A stretch of 64,000 nucleotides of DNA, from assembly GCA_024640765.1 (NCBI GenBank), contig JAHEEK010000002.1, forward strand, positions 124,001 through 188,000. Reading direction: 5' to 3'. Shown piece after piece: positions 16,351 through 25,438 of this stretch; positions within the stretch are counted from its first letter, which is position 1, and the number at the start of each line of letters is the position of its first letter. This stretch comes from Nereida sp024640765. GTDB taxonomy: Bacteria; Pseudomonadota; Alphaproteobacteria; Rhodobacterales; Rhodobacteraceae. The notes beneath the pieces were generated by a model that was not told the origin of the DNA, ran no database searches, and was given only the letters and a program-made list of their open reading frames with translations. Both the position numbers and the translations under genes were made by a program.

Positions 16351-17463
16351 ATGCGCACGGGCTACATCATATCCGGAGTGGGTCACGCGGGCCTTATCGG
16401 CTACCTTCTTTTGGGGCCGATCTTTTCTGCTGATCCGCCGCCTTTTGAGGATGTGGAGGTAAGCGTTATTTCCTTGGCTAAGTTTGACGCGCTCACCAAT
16501 CAAACACCCCCTGAAACGCCGATGCAGATTACGGCACCGGAAGCTGTTGTTGCACCGCCTCCTGAACCCACGCCTGAGCCTGCGCCGCAGCCTGTGCCTG
16601 AACCTGTCCGGCCCCAAACGCCTGAGCCTGTGCGCCCGACCCCGCCGCCTGATGCCACGCCCGATGTGAGCCAGATTGCGCCACTGCCACAGACGGATGT
16701 GACCGATGAGGCACCCGAAGAACCCAGACCGCCAGCTCCCCCGCCTGAGCCGCAAGTGAGTATCATTATTGATGCGTCCAAGCGCCCCAAAGCGCGACCT
16801 GCGCCACGTATTGCACCCCAAGCGGTTGCCCCACCGCCCCTTGATGCGACCATCGCGGATCAAACCCAAGACGCGGTCGTAGAAACGAATGCTCCTGATG
16901 CGCTGCCAAGTACCCAAAGCGATGCCCAGCAAGCAACGGCCCCTGAAGAGGCTGCGCCCGAAGTCGTGACGGAAGCAGAAGAAGCAGGTGGCGCGCCAAC
17001 CCATTCAATTCGCCCACCCGCGCGTCCCAATAGGCCTGTGGCACCAGTGCAAGCAGCCCAGTCTGAGGTGGCGTCCGAGGCCGATGCGGCTGCGCAAACT
17101 GCTGAAACCACAGATGCTGCGCCTGCAAGCGATGCGCCCGTTGGTCCACCAATGACCCAAGGCGAGCGCCAGTCGCTTGTTGGTCAGATACAGAACAAAT
17201 GGGCTGTTCCGCCGCGCGTGATCAGCGACCAAGTCGTTATCACCGTCCGCTTTGCGGTGGGGGAAGACCGGCGTCCAATTTCAGGCTCCGAAGAGTTGAT
17301 CAGCGGCTCGGGAAGTGCTGATCTAAATCAGATTGCATACCGTGCAGCGCGAAGTGCGATTTTCCGCGCAGGGGCACAGGGCTTTGATTTGCCTGATGGC
17401 AAATACGATCAATGGAAAGACATTGAGATTACCTTTAACCCGTCAGGCCTGCGCCTGAAGTAA
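16351..17463 (+). CDS. tolA: TolA-like envelope-spanning protein
   Basis: A 370-residue protein with an N-terminal membrane anchor (TGYIISGVGHAGLIGYLLLGPIF), then a long low-complexity region. Residues about 55-150 are rich in Pro-Glu-Pro repeats; the part to about 275 is Ala/Glu-rich. The C-terminal domain (QSLVGQIQNKWAVPPRVISDQVVITVRFAVGEDRRP) is of the TonB/TolA type that contacts outer-membrane partners. Unlike enterobacterial TolA, the linker is proline-rich rather than a lysine-alanine helix, as is usual in alphaproteobacteria. The identification rests on position and architecture. Confidence 0.88.
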   Translation: MRTGYIISGVGHAGLIGYLLLGPIFSADPPPFEDVEVSVISLAKFDALTNQTPPETPMQITAPEAVVAPPPEPTPEPAPQPVPEPVRPQTPEPVRPTPPPDATPDVSQIAPLPQTDVTDEAPEEPRPPAPPPEPQVSIIIDASKRPKARPAPRIAPQAVAPPPLDATIADQTQDAVVETNAPDALPSTQSDAQQATAPEEAAPEVVTEAEEAGGAPTHSIRPPARPNRPVAPVQAAQSEVASEADAAAQTAETTDAAPASDAPVGPPMTQGERQSLVGQIQNKWAVPPRVISDQVVITVRFAVGEDRRPISGSEELISGSGSADLNQIAYRAARSAIFRAGAQGFDLPDGKYDQWKDIEITFNPSGLRLK

Positions 17464-17481
17464 TGAATGAGGGATAGGTTT

Positions 17482-18813
17482 ATGAGGCAGTTTATTGGTG
17501 CCATTTTGTTTGCAGCGTCCGCGACCCTTGGATGCATCGCCCCCAGCACAAGCGTGGCACAGACCCTGCGGCTTGAGATTACGGACGGCGTCATTGAGCC
17601 GCTGCCTTTTGCCTTGCCAACCTTCATTTCCGAGACATCCAACGCAGGTGAGATGGCCCTGCAAATCAGTGGTCTGGTCGCAGATGATTTGCGCGGCACT
17701 GGATTGTTCCGCCAAATCCAGCCGGAAGCGTTCATTAGCCAAATCAGCGCGTTTGGCGCACCTGTGCAATACCCCGATTGGCGCGCGATTAATGCCCAAG
17801 CGCTGATCACGGGTGCAGTTTCAGTCAGTGGCAATGGCCGCGTGACCGTTAAGTTCCGCCTGTATGATGTATTCACCGGCTCCGAGTTGGGCCAAGGCCT
17901 TCAGTTTGTCGGCACCACTGATGGCTGGCGCCGTATCGCCCATAAAGTGGCCGACGAGGTTTATGCGCGCATCACTGGCGAGGGCCCTTATTTTGACAGT
18001 CGCGTTGTTTTTGTTGGCGAAACCGGCCCCAAAGAGAACCGTGCCAAACGTCTTGGGATTATGGATTTTGACGGTGCAAACGTTCAATACCTGACGGATA
18101 GCAGCGCCATTGTTCTTGCACCGCGGTTTTCTCCTGACGGTGAACGGGTGCTCTACACCAGCTACGAGACAGGCGTCCCGCGCATCTACGTGTTGGACGT
18201 GGGCCGCGTGTCACGGCGCGCGCTTGATGTTCCTGACGGCTCCATGAGTTTTGCGCCGCGTTTTGCGCCCGATGGACGAACTGTGGTGTTCTCGCTTGCA
18301 ACTGGGGGCAACACGGATCTCTATACCCTTGATGTGCGCACCAATGCGCGTACACGCCTGACGTCGACCCCAGCTATTGAAACGGCCCCAAGTTATTCAC
18401 CTGACGGGCGCAGCATTGTGTTCGAAAGCGACCGCTCAGGCTCGCCGCAACTGTATATTATGCCCGCCACAGGTGGTGAGGCGCGCCGCATTAGCACAGG
18501 TGCGGGGCGCTACGGCACGCCAGTTTGGTCGCCTAAGGGGGATTTGATTGCCTTTACCAAGCAAAATCGTGGCCGGTTCCATATTGGTGTGATGCGGACA
18601 GATGGCTCTGAAGAGCGGCTTTTGACCGCGTCCTTCCTTGATGAGGGCCCAACGTGGTCGCCCAACGGTCGGGTCATTATGTTTACCCGTGAAACCCAAG
18701 GGGCCAATGGCGCGCCTGCGCTTTATTCAGTGGATATCTCGGGGCGTAATCTCGCAAAAGTGCGCACTCAAACAGCGGCATCTGATCCTTCATGGTCGCC
18801 TTTACAGCGCTGA
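17482..18813 (+). CDS. tolB: Tol-Pal system beta-propeller protein TolB
   Basis: A periplasmic protein of about 443 residues. An in-frame ATG at 17467 exists, but GAGGGATAGG directly before ATG 17482 makes that start more likely; it yields the signal peptide MRQFIGAILFAASATLGCIAP...SVAQ. The N-terminal domain is followed by a six-bladed propeller with repeats of the type APRFSPDGERVLY, APRFAPDGRTVVF, APSYSPDGRSIVF, TPVWSPKGDLIAF and GPTWSPNGRVIMF. TolB binds Pal and links it to TolA. Confidence 0.96.
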   Translation: MRQFIGAILFAASATLGCIAPSTSVAQTLRLEITDGVIEPLPFALPTFISETSNAGEMALQISGLVADDLRGTGLFRQIQPEAFISQISAFGAPVQYPDWRAINAQALITGAVSVSGNGRVTVKFRLYDVFTGSELGQGLQFVGTTDGWRRIAHKVADEVYARITGEGPYFDSRVVFVGETGPKENRAKRLGIMDFDGANVQYLTDSSAIVLAPRFSPDGERVLYTSYETGVPRIYVLDVGRVSRRALDVPDGSMSFAPRFAPDGRTVVFSLATGGNTDLYTLDVRTNARTRLTSTPAIETAPSYSPDGRSIVFESDRSGSPQLYIMPATGGEARRISTGAGRYGTPVWSPKGDLIAFTKQNRGRFHIGVMRTDGSEERLLTASFLDEGPTWSPNGRVIMFTRETQGANGAPALYSVDISGRNLAKVRTQTAASDPSWSPLQR

Positions 18814-18875
18814 TGTGCTAATTTGGCACCAAACAACAACAATAATTGCAGCTCATCTAAGACAGGACATCACTT

Positions 18876-19400
18876 ATGAAGACGTTGACAAAATCAGCAC
18901 TGCTTATCGCGGGCATGTCATTGGCCGCCTGTAGTAACGGCACCCTATTCGGCTCTGGCGGGGGTGTCGGGGGCAGTGGAAATGGCGCGTTCGGTGCCAA
19001 CGGTGGGGTGGGTGTCAGCGCACTTGATCCCGCGTCCGTCGGTTATTTCAACGAGACCGTGGGCAATAAAATTCTGTTTGATGTGGATCAAAGCACGTTG
19101 AACGCATCGGGGCGCTCTATTCTGGACGGTCAGGTGGCTTGGCTGCGTGCCAACCCTGCGTTTGTCGCGGTGATTGAAGGTCACGCGGATGAGCAGGGCA
19201 CGCGTGAGTATAACTTGGCCCTTGGTGCGCGGCGCTCTAATGCGGTGCGTGAATATCTGGTCAGCCAAGGTATTGCAGGTACGCGCCTGCGTACGCTGAC
19301 ATATGGCAAGGAACGCCCGTTTTCTGCGTGTTCGACCGAGAGTTGTTATGCGCAAAACCGCCGCGCAGTGACCATCTTGTCCGGATCAGGCACAAGCTGA
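18876..19400 (+). CDS. pal: Peptidoglycan-associated lipoprotein Pal
   Basis: A 174-residue outer-membrane lipoprotein. The lipobox LAAC is at residues 16-19, followed by a glycine-rich linker. The C-terminal OmpA-like domain binds peptidoglycan (VIEGHADEQGTREYNLALGARRSNAVREYL, with AQNRRAVTIL at the end). Its TGA stop overlaps the ATG of cpoB. Confidence 0.97.
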   Translation: MKTLTKSALLIAGMSLAACSNGTLFGSGGGVGGSGNGAFGANGGVGVSALDPASVGYFNETVGNKILFDVDQSTLNASGRSILDGQVAWLRANPAFVAVIEGHADEQGTREYNLALGARRSNAVREYLVSQGIAGTRLRTLTYGKERPFSACSTESCYAQNRRAVTILSGSGTS

Positions 19401-20215
19401 TGCGGGCGCTGCGGGTTGTTGCAATATGTGCCGCGCTACTGCCCTTCGGGGCAGCGCTAAGCGCCGAAACTTTGGGGGATGTGCGGGCGGATCTGTCCCG
19501 ACTTGCCGCCGAAGTCAACAGCCTGCGCGCCGAACTATCTGCCACCGGCAGCACCAATCCGCTTGCGGGGGATGTTTCTACTCTTGCACGCATCGAGACC
19601 CTTGAGGCGACCTTGTCACAGCTGACCGCAAAGACCGAGCAACTGGATATTCGCATTAATTCGGTGGTGCGTGATGGAACAAACCGCCTTGATGATTTGA
19701 ACTTCCGGATCTGTGATCTTGATCCTGCCTGTGACATCGCCACCATCGGGTCGACTGCCGTATTGGGCGGCGTTGAAGTTGTGGAACCCGCTACGAATGT
19801 GGTGGTTCCAGAGCAAAATGACGTTTCACTGGCTATTGGTGAGCTGACAGATTTTGAGCGGGCTGAGGCGGCGCTCACCTCAGGTGACTTTCGTAGCGCC
19901 GCGGACCAGTTTGCGACCTTTACTGAGACCTACCCAGGCGGGCCGCTAGAGACCCGCGCCAATTTGTTGCGCGGCGATGCACTTGCGGGGCTGGGTGATA
20001 TGGCACCGGCTGCGCGTGCCTATCTTGATGCGTTTTCTGGTGCGCCAAGTGGTCCTGAGGCTGCCCCTGCGCTGTATAGGCTTGGCACATCCCTCGCGGA
20101 TTTGGGCCAAACATCTGAGGCCTGTGTTACCCTGGGTGAGGTCACTAGCCGTTTTGCCTCTGCCCCCGAAGCTGCCCAAGCGGCGGCCGCGCGTTTGAAC
20201 ATGGGCTGCGAATAG
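19400..20215 (+). CDS. cpoB: Tol-Pal-associated periplasmic protein CpoB (YbgF)
   Basis: A 271-residue exported protein whose start overlaps the pal stop (TGATG). A signal peptide (MRALRVVAICAALLPFGAALSAE) is followed by a coiled-coil stretch (LSRLAAEVNSLRAELSA, RIETLEATLSQLTAKTEQLD) and C-terminal TPR units (FERAEAALTSGDFRSAADQF, LLRGDALAGLGDMAPAARAY, LYRLGTSLADLGQTSEAC). CpoB coordinates Tol-Pal with cell-wall synthesis at the septum. Confidence 0.93.
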   Translation: MRALRVVAICAALLPFGAALSAETLGDVRADLSRLAAEVNSLRAELSATGSTNPLAGDVSTLARIETLEATLSQLTAKTEQLDIRINSVVRDGTNRLDDLNFRICDLDPACDIATIGSTAVLGGVEVVEPATNVVVPEQNDVSLAIGELTDFERAEAALTSGDFRSAADQFATFTETYPGGPLETRANLLRGDALAGLGDMAPAARAYLDAFSGAPSGPEAAPALYRLGTSLADLGQTSEACVTLGEVTSRFASAPEAAQAAAARLNMGCE

Positions 20216-20218
20216 GGC

Positions 20219-21451
20219 GTGGTTTCAACGGCTGTTTTGATCGACAAACTGGATCAGCTCTATGGCTGGGAACCGCCTGCATTGATCGGTGTGGCGGTAT
20301 CTGGTGGGTCTGACAGCCTTGCTCTGTTGCACCTGTTGAACGATTGGGGACGTGCAAAGATTGTTGCGGCCACGGTTGATCATGGTTTGCGAAAAGAGGC
20401 GGCTGAGGAGGCTGCTTATGTTGGCCGCATTTGTGCCGCTCTTAATATTCCTCATGATACGCTGCGTTGGACCGCATGGAACGGCAGCGGCAATGTCCAA
20501 GACGAAGCGCGCCGTGCGCGTTATGGCCTTTTGGCGCGGTGGGGTAAAAAGCGCGGTGTTGATTTTGTGACACTTGGTCATACCCGCGATGATGTCGCTG
20601 AGACATTCTTGATGCGGCTCGCTCGCAAATCAGGTGTTGATGGTTTGGCCGCAATGGCCGCACGCGCTAACAAAAACGGGATGCGTTTTGATCGCCCGCT
20701 GTTGGATGTGAGCCGTGCCGACCTTCGCCACTACTTGCATGAAACAGGTGTTGCGTGGGTTGATGATCCTTCCAATGACAACGATGCATTTGACCGCGTA
20801 AGGGCACGCCAGCTGCTTGAAAATTTGGGTGAAATGGGGATCACGTCTGATGTGTTGGGCAGTGTCGCTGCTAAGTTGCGTGCTGAGCGGTCCGCCTTGG
20901 GGCAAGCCGTCTATGAGCTTGCTGACCGGATCACACACGAGGAAGCAGGCGACGTCATCATTGACGCCAAACGGTTCTCTATTGCGCATCCTGAATTGCA
21001 GCGCCGCCTGTTGAACGTTGCCCTTCAATGGGTGGCCAGTGCGGATTACACCCCGCGCCATGATGCCCTTATGGAAGTCGCGCAGGCGATCGATATGCGA
21101 CAGACCAAAACGCTTCACGGCTGTTTGATTACGGCCGGTGCAGCAGATATTCGCATTGGCCGTGAATTTAACGCGGTTTGGGATGCAACCGCCCAACCGA
21201 GCGCACTGTGGGATGGTCGCTGGCAGCTTACAGGTCCGGCTGAATTGGGCGACGAGGTGCGCGCATTGGGTGAAGAAGGCTTGGGCCAGTTGCCTGACTG
21301 GCGCGCAGCGGGATTGCCGCGCCGTTCATTGATGGCGTCACCATCTGTTTGGCGCGCAGACCGGCTAATTGCCGCTCCTTTGGCCTCATTTAATGCCGCA
21401 TGGAGCGCAAAATGCGCGACATCTTACATCAGTTCCCTTTTAACGCATTGA
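20219..21451 (+). CDS. tilS: tRNA(Ile)-lysidine synthase
   Basis: A 410-residue protein starting with GTG at 20219, 3 bases after cpoB. The PP-loop SGGSDS is at residues 28-33, with ATVDHGLRKEA and TLGHTRDDVAETFLMRL downstream. TilS converts C34 of a tRNA-Ile to lysidine so that it reads AUA. The same operon position after cpoB and before ftsH is common in this group. Confidence 0.95.
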   Translation: MVSTAVLIDKLDQLYGWEPPALIGVAVSGGSDSLALLHLLNDWGRAKIVAATVDHGLRKEAAEEAAYVGRICAALNIPHDTLRWTAWNGSGNVQDEARRARYGLLARWGKKRGVDFVTLGHTRDDVAETFLMRLARKSGVDGLAAMAARANKNGMRFDRPLLDVSRADLRHYLHETGVAWVDDPSNDNDAFDRVRARQLLENLGEMGITSDVLGSVAAKLRAERSALGQAVYELADRITHEEAGDVIIDAKRFSIAHPELQRRLLNVALQWVASADYTPRHDALMEVAQAIDMRQTKTLHGCLITAGAADIRIGREFNAVWDATAQPSALWDGRWQLTGPAELGDEVRALGEEGLGQLPDWRAAGLPRRSLMASPSVWRADRLIAAPLASFNAAWSAKCATSYISSLLTH

Positions 21452-21475
21452 AGTTGGGGATGTAGTCTCTATTTT
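21448..21475 (+). promoter_or_regulatory. Possible ftsH promoter
   Basis: TTGAAG (21448-21453) and TATTTT (21470-21475) are spaced by 16 bases, across the tilS stop and about 66 bases before the ftsH start. A sigma-70-like reading fits; I cannot exclude heat-shock control. No experimental support. Confidence 0.3.
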
Positions 21476-21540
21476 AAGACCTAACAGTTATGCACGCCCT
21501 TTAGGGGGTGATGCGATTCCCCACATTGAGGAGACCTCCC

Positions 21541-23454
21541 TTGGGTAACGCGCGAAATTTCGCCTTTTGGATCGTTCTTGGCCTGCTTGTGCTGGCCCTA
21601 TTCCAACTTGTTGGAGGCGGCCAAAGCACGGCAAACAGCTCTGAAGTTAGCTATTCTCAGTTTGTAGACGCCATTGAAGGTAACGAAGTGGCCAATGCCC
21701 GCGTTGACGGTGAACGCGTCACATACCGCGGGACCGATGGCCGTGATTACACAACGATCATGCCGCGCGACGCGGAAGTGACTGATCTTCTGTTGGCCAG
21801 CGACATTCCGTTTGAGGCAAAATCACAAGAAACCAGTGGCTTCCAAGCGCTGCTCTTTAACCTGTTGCCAATCCTGTTGCTGATCGGTGTGTGGATTTTC
21901 TTCATGCAGCGCATGCAAGGTGGCGGCAAGGGCGGGGCGATGGGCTTTGGGAAATCAAAAGCTAAGCTGCTGACCGAAAAACATGGCCGTGTGACGTTTG
22001 ATGACGTTGCAGGTATCGATGAAGCTAAAGAAGAGCTCGAAGAGATTGTTGAGTTCTTGCGCAACCCACAAAAATTTAGCCGTTTGGGCGGTAAAATCCC
22101 CAAAGGGGCGCTTCTTGTTGGCCCTCCGGGTACAGGTAAAACCCTTCTCGCGCGTGCAATCGCGGGTGAGGCTGGTGTGCCCTTCTTTACTATTTCGGGG
22201 TCGGACTTCGTTGAGATGTTCGTCGGTGTTGGTGCGTCGCGTGTCCGTGACATGTTTGCGGACGCCAAAAAGAACGCGCCTTGCATTGTGTTCATCGATG
22301 AAATTGACGCAGTCGGACGCGCGCGTGGTTCGGGCTACGGCGGCGGCAACGACGAACGCGAGCAAACGCTGAACCAGCTATTGGTTGAGATGGACGGCTT
22401 TGAAGCAAATGAAGGCGTTATTATCGTTGCGGCTACGAACCGTCGTGACGTGCTTGATCCGGCGTTGCTGCGTCCTGGTCGATTTGACCGCCAGGTCACT
22501 GTGCCTAACCCAGACATCAAAGGTCGTGAGAAAATTTTGGGTGTGCATGCACGCAAAACACCGCTTGGCCCTGATGTTGACCTGCGCATTATTGCACGCG
22601 GCACGCCTGGTTTCTCGGGCGCCGATCTGGCGAACCTCGTGAACGAGTCTGCCTTGATGGCAGCGCGTGTTGGACGCCGTTTTGTAACGATGGAAGATTT
22701 TGAGTCGGCGAAAGACAAAGTCATGATGGGTGCAGAGCGCCGCAGCATGGTTATGACAGCTGAACAAAAAGAAATGACCGCATATCATGAAGCAGGCCAC
22801 GCCATCGTTGGTATAAGTCTGCCGAAATGTGATCCTGTTTATAAGGCCACGATTATTCCGCGCGGTGGTGCTTTGGGCATGGTGATGAGCCTGCCTGAAA
22901 TGGACCGTCTCAACATGTTCAAAGATGAATGCCACCAACGTCTTGCCATGACTATGGCCGGCAAAGCGGCGGAAATCTTTAAATATGGCGAGGATGCTGT
23001 GTCAAATGGACCCGCTGGCGACATTCAGCAGGCTAGCCAACTGGCCCGTGCGATGGTGCTACGTTGGGGCATGTCTGACAAAGTTGGTAACATCGACTAT
23101 GCAGAAGCTGCTGAAGGATACTCTGGCAATACCGCTGGTTTTTCGGTCTCGGCTAATACCAAAGAGCTGATCGAGGAAGAAGTACGCGGGTTTATCCAAC
23201 GTGGCTACGACAAAGCAGCTGAGATTATTCGGGAAAAATCCGAAGAGTTCGAGCGCCTTGCCCAAGGTCTGTTGGAGTACGAAACGCTGACTGGTGAAGA
23301 AATCAAGCGTGTGATGCGCGGCGAACCACCACATCTGAGCAACGATGAGGATGACAAGGACGATGGTTCTGCACCATCAGTCACAGCTGTGCCGAAAGCC
23401 AAGCGTCGCAAGCCGTCCTCTGGTGATGAGGGTGGCTTGCCCGCGCCGACTTAA
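21541..23454 (+). CDS. ftsH: ATP-dependent zinc metalloprotease FtsH
   Basis: A 637-residue membrane-anchored AAA protease. The start is a TTG at 21541 giving MGNARNFAFWIVLG, supported by GAGGAG at 21528-21533 with 7-base spacing; an in-frame GTG at 21508 would add 11 residues and lies upstream of this ribosome site. Two membrane helices flank a periplasmic domain. Walker A GPPGTGKT is at about 194, Walker B FIDEIDAVG, arginine fingers in RPGRFDRQ, and the zinc site HEAGH at 416-420. The C-terminus ends in an acidic and lysine-rich tail. It degrades misfolded and regulated membrane and cytosolic proteins. Confidence 0.97.
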   Translation: MGNARNFAFWIVLGLLVLALFQLVGGGQSTANSSEVSYSQFVDAIEGNEVANARVDGERVTYRGTDGRDYTTIMPRDAEVTDLLLASDIPFEAKSQETSGFQALLFNLLPILLLIGVWIFFMQRMQGGGKGGAMGFGKSKAKLLTEKHGRVTFDDVAGIDEAKEELEEIVEFLRNPQKFSRLGGKIPKGALLVGPPGTGKTLLARAIAGEAGVPFFTISGSDFVEMFVGVGASRVRDMFADAKKNAPCIVFIDEIDAVGRARGSGYGGGNDEREQTLNQLLVEMDGFEANEGVIIVAATNRRDVLDPALLRPGRFDRQVTVPNPDIKGREKILGVHARKTPLGPDVDLRIIARGTPGFSGADLANLVNESALMAARVGRRFVTMEDFESAKDKVMMGAERRSMVMTAEQKEMTAYHEAGHAIVGISLPKCDPVYKATIIPRGGALGMVMSLPEMDRLNMFKDECHQRLAMTMAGKAAEIFKYGEDAVSNGPAGDIQQASQLARAMVLRWGMSDKVGNIDYAEAAEGYSGNTAGFSVSANTKELIEEEVRGFIQRGYDKAAEIIREKSEEFERLAQGLLEYETLTGEEIKRVMRGEPPHLSNDEDDKDDGSAPSVTAVPKAKRRKPSSGDEGGLPAPT

Positions 23455-23477
23455 GCCAGCTTTATGTGCTAATTTTG

Positions 23478-23512
23478 AAAGCCCCGTCGATGATTTCGGC
23501 GGGGCTTTATCT
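23478..23512 (+). terminator. Terminator after ftsH
   Basis: A 13-bp stem (one G-U pair) with arms AAAGCCCCGTCGA (23478-23490) and TCGGCGGGGCTTT (23496-23508), a 5-base loop, and a T-containing tail. It ends the tol-pal/tilS/ftsH transcript. Confidence 0.85.
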
Positions 23513-23565
23513 TTTCGGACGGGCGACTACCCCAGCTGAGAATGATGCAAATTGGAAACTTCGTA

Positions 23566-23605
23566 TACGGCGGTGGACGGTGACGCGCCGTAAATTGTCG
23601 GAATC
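23566..23605 (+). promoter_or_regulatory. Possible structured leader of fhs
   Basis: Two small hairpins lie 75-115 bases before the fhs start: TACGGCG (23566-23572) with CGCCGTA (23586-23592), then GTCG-GAAT-CGAC (about 23597-23608). No known riboswitch class can be assigned by eye. It may be chance, since an intergenic GC-rich leader often folds. Confidence 0.2.
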
Positions 23606-23679
23606 GACGGGCGTGATTTCAAATGATGGCTCTACCAACGACTCAACGAAACGTGGACATCAATAGGGAACCCTGCGCC

Positions 23680-25356
23680 ATGGCATATAAGACCGACATC
23701 GAAATTGCGCGCGAAGCGAACAAGAAGCCGATCCAAGAGATTGGCGCAAAACTGGGCATTGGTTCTGATGATTTGCTTCCCTACGGCCACGACAAAGCCA
23801 AGGTCAGCCAGAAATTCATCGACTCCGTTCAAGGTAATGAGAGCGGTAAACTGATCCTTGTGACTGCAATTAACCCAACTCCAGCGGGTGAAGGCAAAAC
23901 CACAACAACCGTGGGCCTTGGTGATGGTCTGAACCGCATTGGCAAAAAAGCGGCTGTTTGTATCCGTGAAGCATCGCTTGGGCCAAACTTCGGCATGAAG
24001 GGTGGCGCTGCGGGTGGTGGTTATGCGCAAATCGTTCCGATGGAAGACATGAACCTGCACTTTACCGGTGACTTCCACGCGATTACCTCGGCGCACTCAC
24101 TGCTTTCTGCGATGATCGACAACCACATTTATTGGGGCAACGAGCAGGAAATCGACATCCGACGTGTTCAGTGGAAGCGCGTTGTTGACATGAATGACCG
24201 CGCCCTTCGCCAGATCACCGCTTCTTTGGGTGGCGTGGCAAACGGCTTTCCGCGTGAGGCTGGTTTTGACATTACGGTTGCATCCGAAGTCATGGCGATC
24301 TTGTGCTTGGCGAACAACCTCAAGGACTTGCAGCAGCGTCTCGGTGATATGATCGTGGCTTACCGCCGTGACCGTACACCTGTGTTCTGTCGCGATATCA
24401 AGGCCGATGGTGCGATGACCGTACTTTTGAAAGATGCGATGCAGCCCAACCTTGTTCAGACGCTTGAGAATAACCCTGCGTTTGTACATGGTGGCCCGTT
24501 TGCCAACATTGCACATGGCTGTAACTCTGTGATTGCTACGAACACTGCGCTCAAAATTGCAGATTTTGTTGTGACCGAGGCGGGCTTTGGCGCGGACCTT
24601 GGCGCTGAGAAATTCATGAACATCAAGTGCCGCAAAGCTGGCCTTGCACCGGACTGCATTGTTTTGGTTGCAACTGTCCGGGCAATGAAAATGAACGGCG
24701 GCGTGGCGAAAGCGGACCTTGGCGCTGAAAACGTTGATGCGGTGAAAGAAGGCTGTGCGAACCTTGGACGCCACATTGGTAACCTCAAATCATTCGGCGT
24801 GCCTGTAGTTGTTGCGATCAACCATTTTGTCACCGACACGGACGCTGAAGTTCAGGCAGTTAAGGATTACGTTGCGACCCAAGGGTCCGAAGCTATTCTT
24901 TCACGGCACTGGGAATTGGGCTCTGAAGGCTCTGAGGCATTGGCGAAACGTGTGGCCGCGATTGCCGAAAGTGGTGCAGCCCAGTTTGCCCCGATTTATC
25001 CAGATGACATGTCATTGATGGAGAAAATCAACACAATCGCCAAGACAATCTATCGCGCTGACGAAGTTCTGGCGGATCAGAAAATTCGCGATCAGTTGAA
25101 GCTTTGGGAAGAGCAGGGGTATGGCCACTTGCCGATCTGTATGGCCAAGACGCAATACTCGTTCAGCACGGACCCGAACCTGCGCGGTGCGCCCGTTGGT
25201 CACTCGGTGCCGGTGCGTGAAGTACGCCTGAGTGCCGGTGCAGGTTTTGTTGTGGTTGTTTGCGGTGAAATCATGACCATGCCGGGTCTTCCGCGCGTGC
25301 CGTCTGCAGAAAATATTCACCTGAATGATGATGGCCAAATCGAAGGCTTATTCTAA
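23680..25356 (+). CDS. fhs: Formate-tetrahydrofolate ligase
   Basis: A 558-residue enzyme that makes 10-formyl-THF from formate, THF and ATP. The start at ATG 23680 gives MAYKTDIEIAREAN, the usual N-terminus; an in-frame ATG at 23623 adds 19 unrelated residues. The P-loop TPAGEGKTTTTVGLGDGL is near residue 70, with FGMKGGAAGGGYAQI and the C-terminal TMPGLPRVPSAE. With folD just downstream it forms the cytoplasmic one-carbon shuttle between formate, 10-formyl-THF and methylene-THF. Confidence 0.97.
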   Translation: MAYKTDIEIAREANKKPIQEIGAKLGIGSDDLLPYGHDKAKVSQKFIDSVQGNESGKLILVTAINPTPAGEGKTTTTVGLGDGLNRIGKKAAVCIREASLGPNFGMKGGAAGGGYAQIVPMEDMNLHFTGDFHAITSAHSLLSAMIDNHIYWGNEQEIDIRRVQWKRVVDMNDRALRQITASLGGVANGFPREAGFDITVASEVMAILCLANNLKDLQQRLGDMIVAYRRDRTPVFCRDIKADGAMTVLLKDAMQPNLVQTLENNPAFVHGGPFANIAHGCNSVIATNTALKIADFVVTEAGFGADLGAEKFMNIKCRKAGLAPDCIVLVATVRAMKMNGGVAKADLGAENVDAVKEGCANLGRHIGNLKSFGVPVVVAINHFVTDTDAEVQAVKDYVATQGSEAILSRHWELGSEGSEALAKRVAAIAESGAAQFAPIYPDDMSLMEKINTIAKTIYRADEVLADQKIRDQLKLWEEQGYGHLPICMAKTQYSFSTDPNLRGAPVGHSVPVREVRLSAGAGFVVVVCGEIMTMPGLPRVPSAENIHLNDDGQIEGLF

Positions 25357-25364
25357 TCGAAACC

Positions 25365-25397
25365 AAAGCGCGCGCCGCATTGAGCCACGCGCGCTTT
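25365..25397 (+). repeat. Perfect 10-bp hairpin between fhs and folD
   Basis: Arms AAAGCGCGCG (25365-25374) and CGCGCGCTTT (25388-25397), 13-base loop, 9 bases after the fhs stop. There is no T-run after the stem, so full termination is unlikely; it may set the relative expression of fhs and folD or protect the upstream mRNA. Confidence 0.6.
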
Positions 25398-25438
25398 GAC
25401 CTTCGGTGAGGATATTAAAAACAAAAGAAGAGATGAAA

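Noticed and set aside
16540..16680. Short repeated Pro-Glu-Pro coding units that look like tandem repeats
   Set aside because: They are the low-complexity linker of TolA, a normal feature of the protein, not a mobile or CRISPR repeat.
16057..17004. 315-codon minus-strand frame rich in Arg and Gly
   Set aside because: It mirrors the tolR end and the Pro/Ala-rich linker of tolA; the composition is explained by the opposite-strand repeats.
24097..24774. 225-codon minus-strand frame inside fhs
   Set aside because: Antisense to a highly conserved enzyme and without any domain; a shadow frame.
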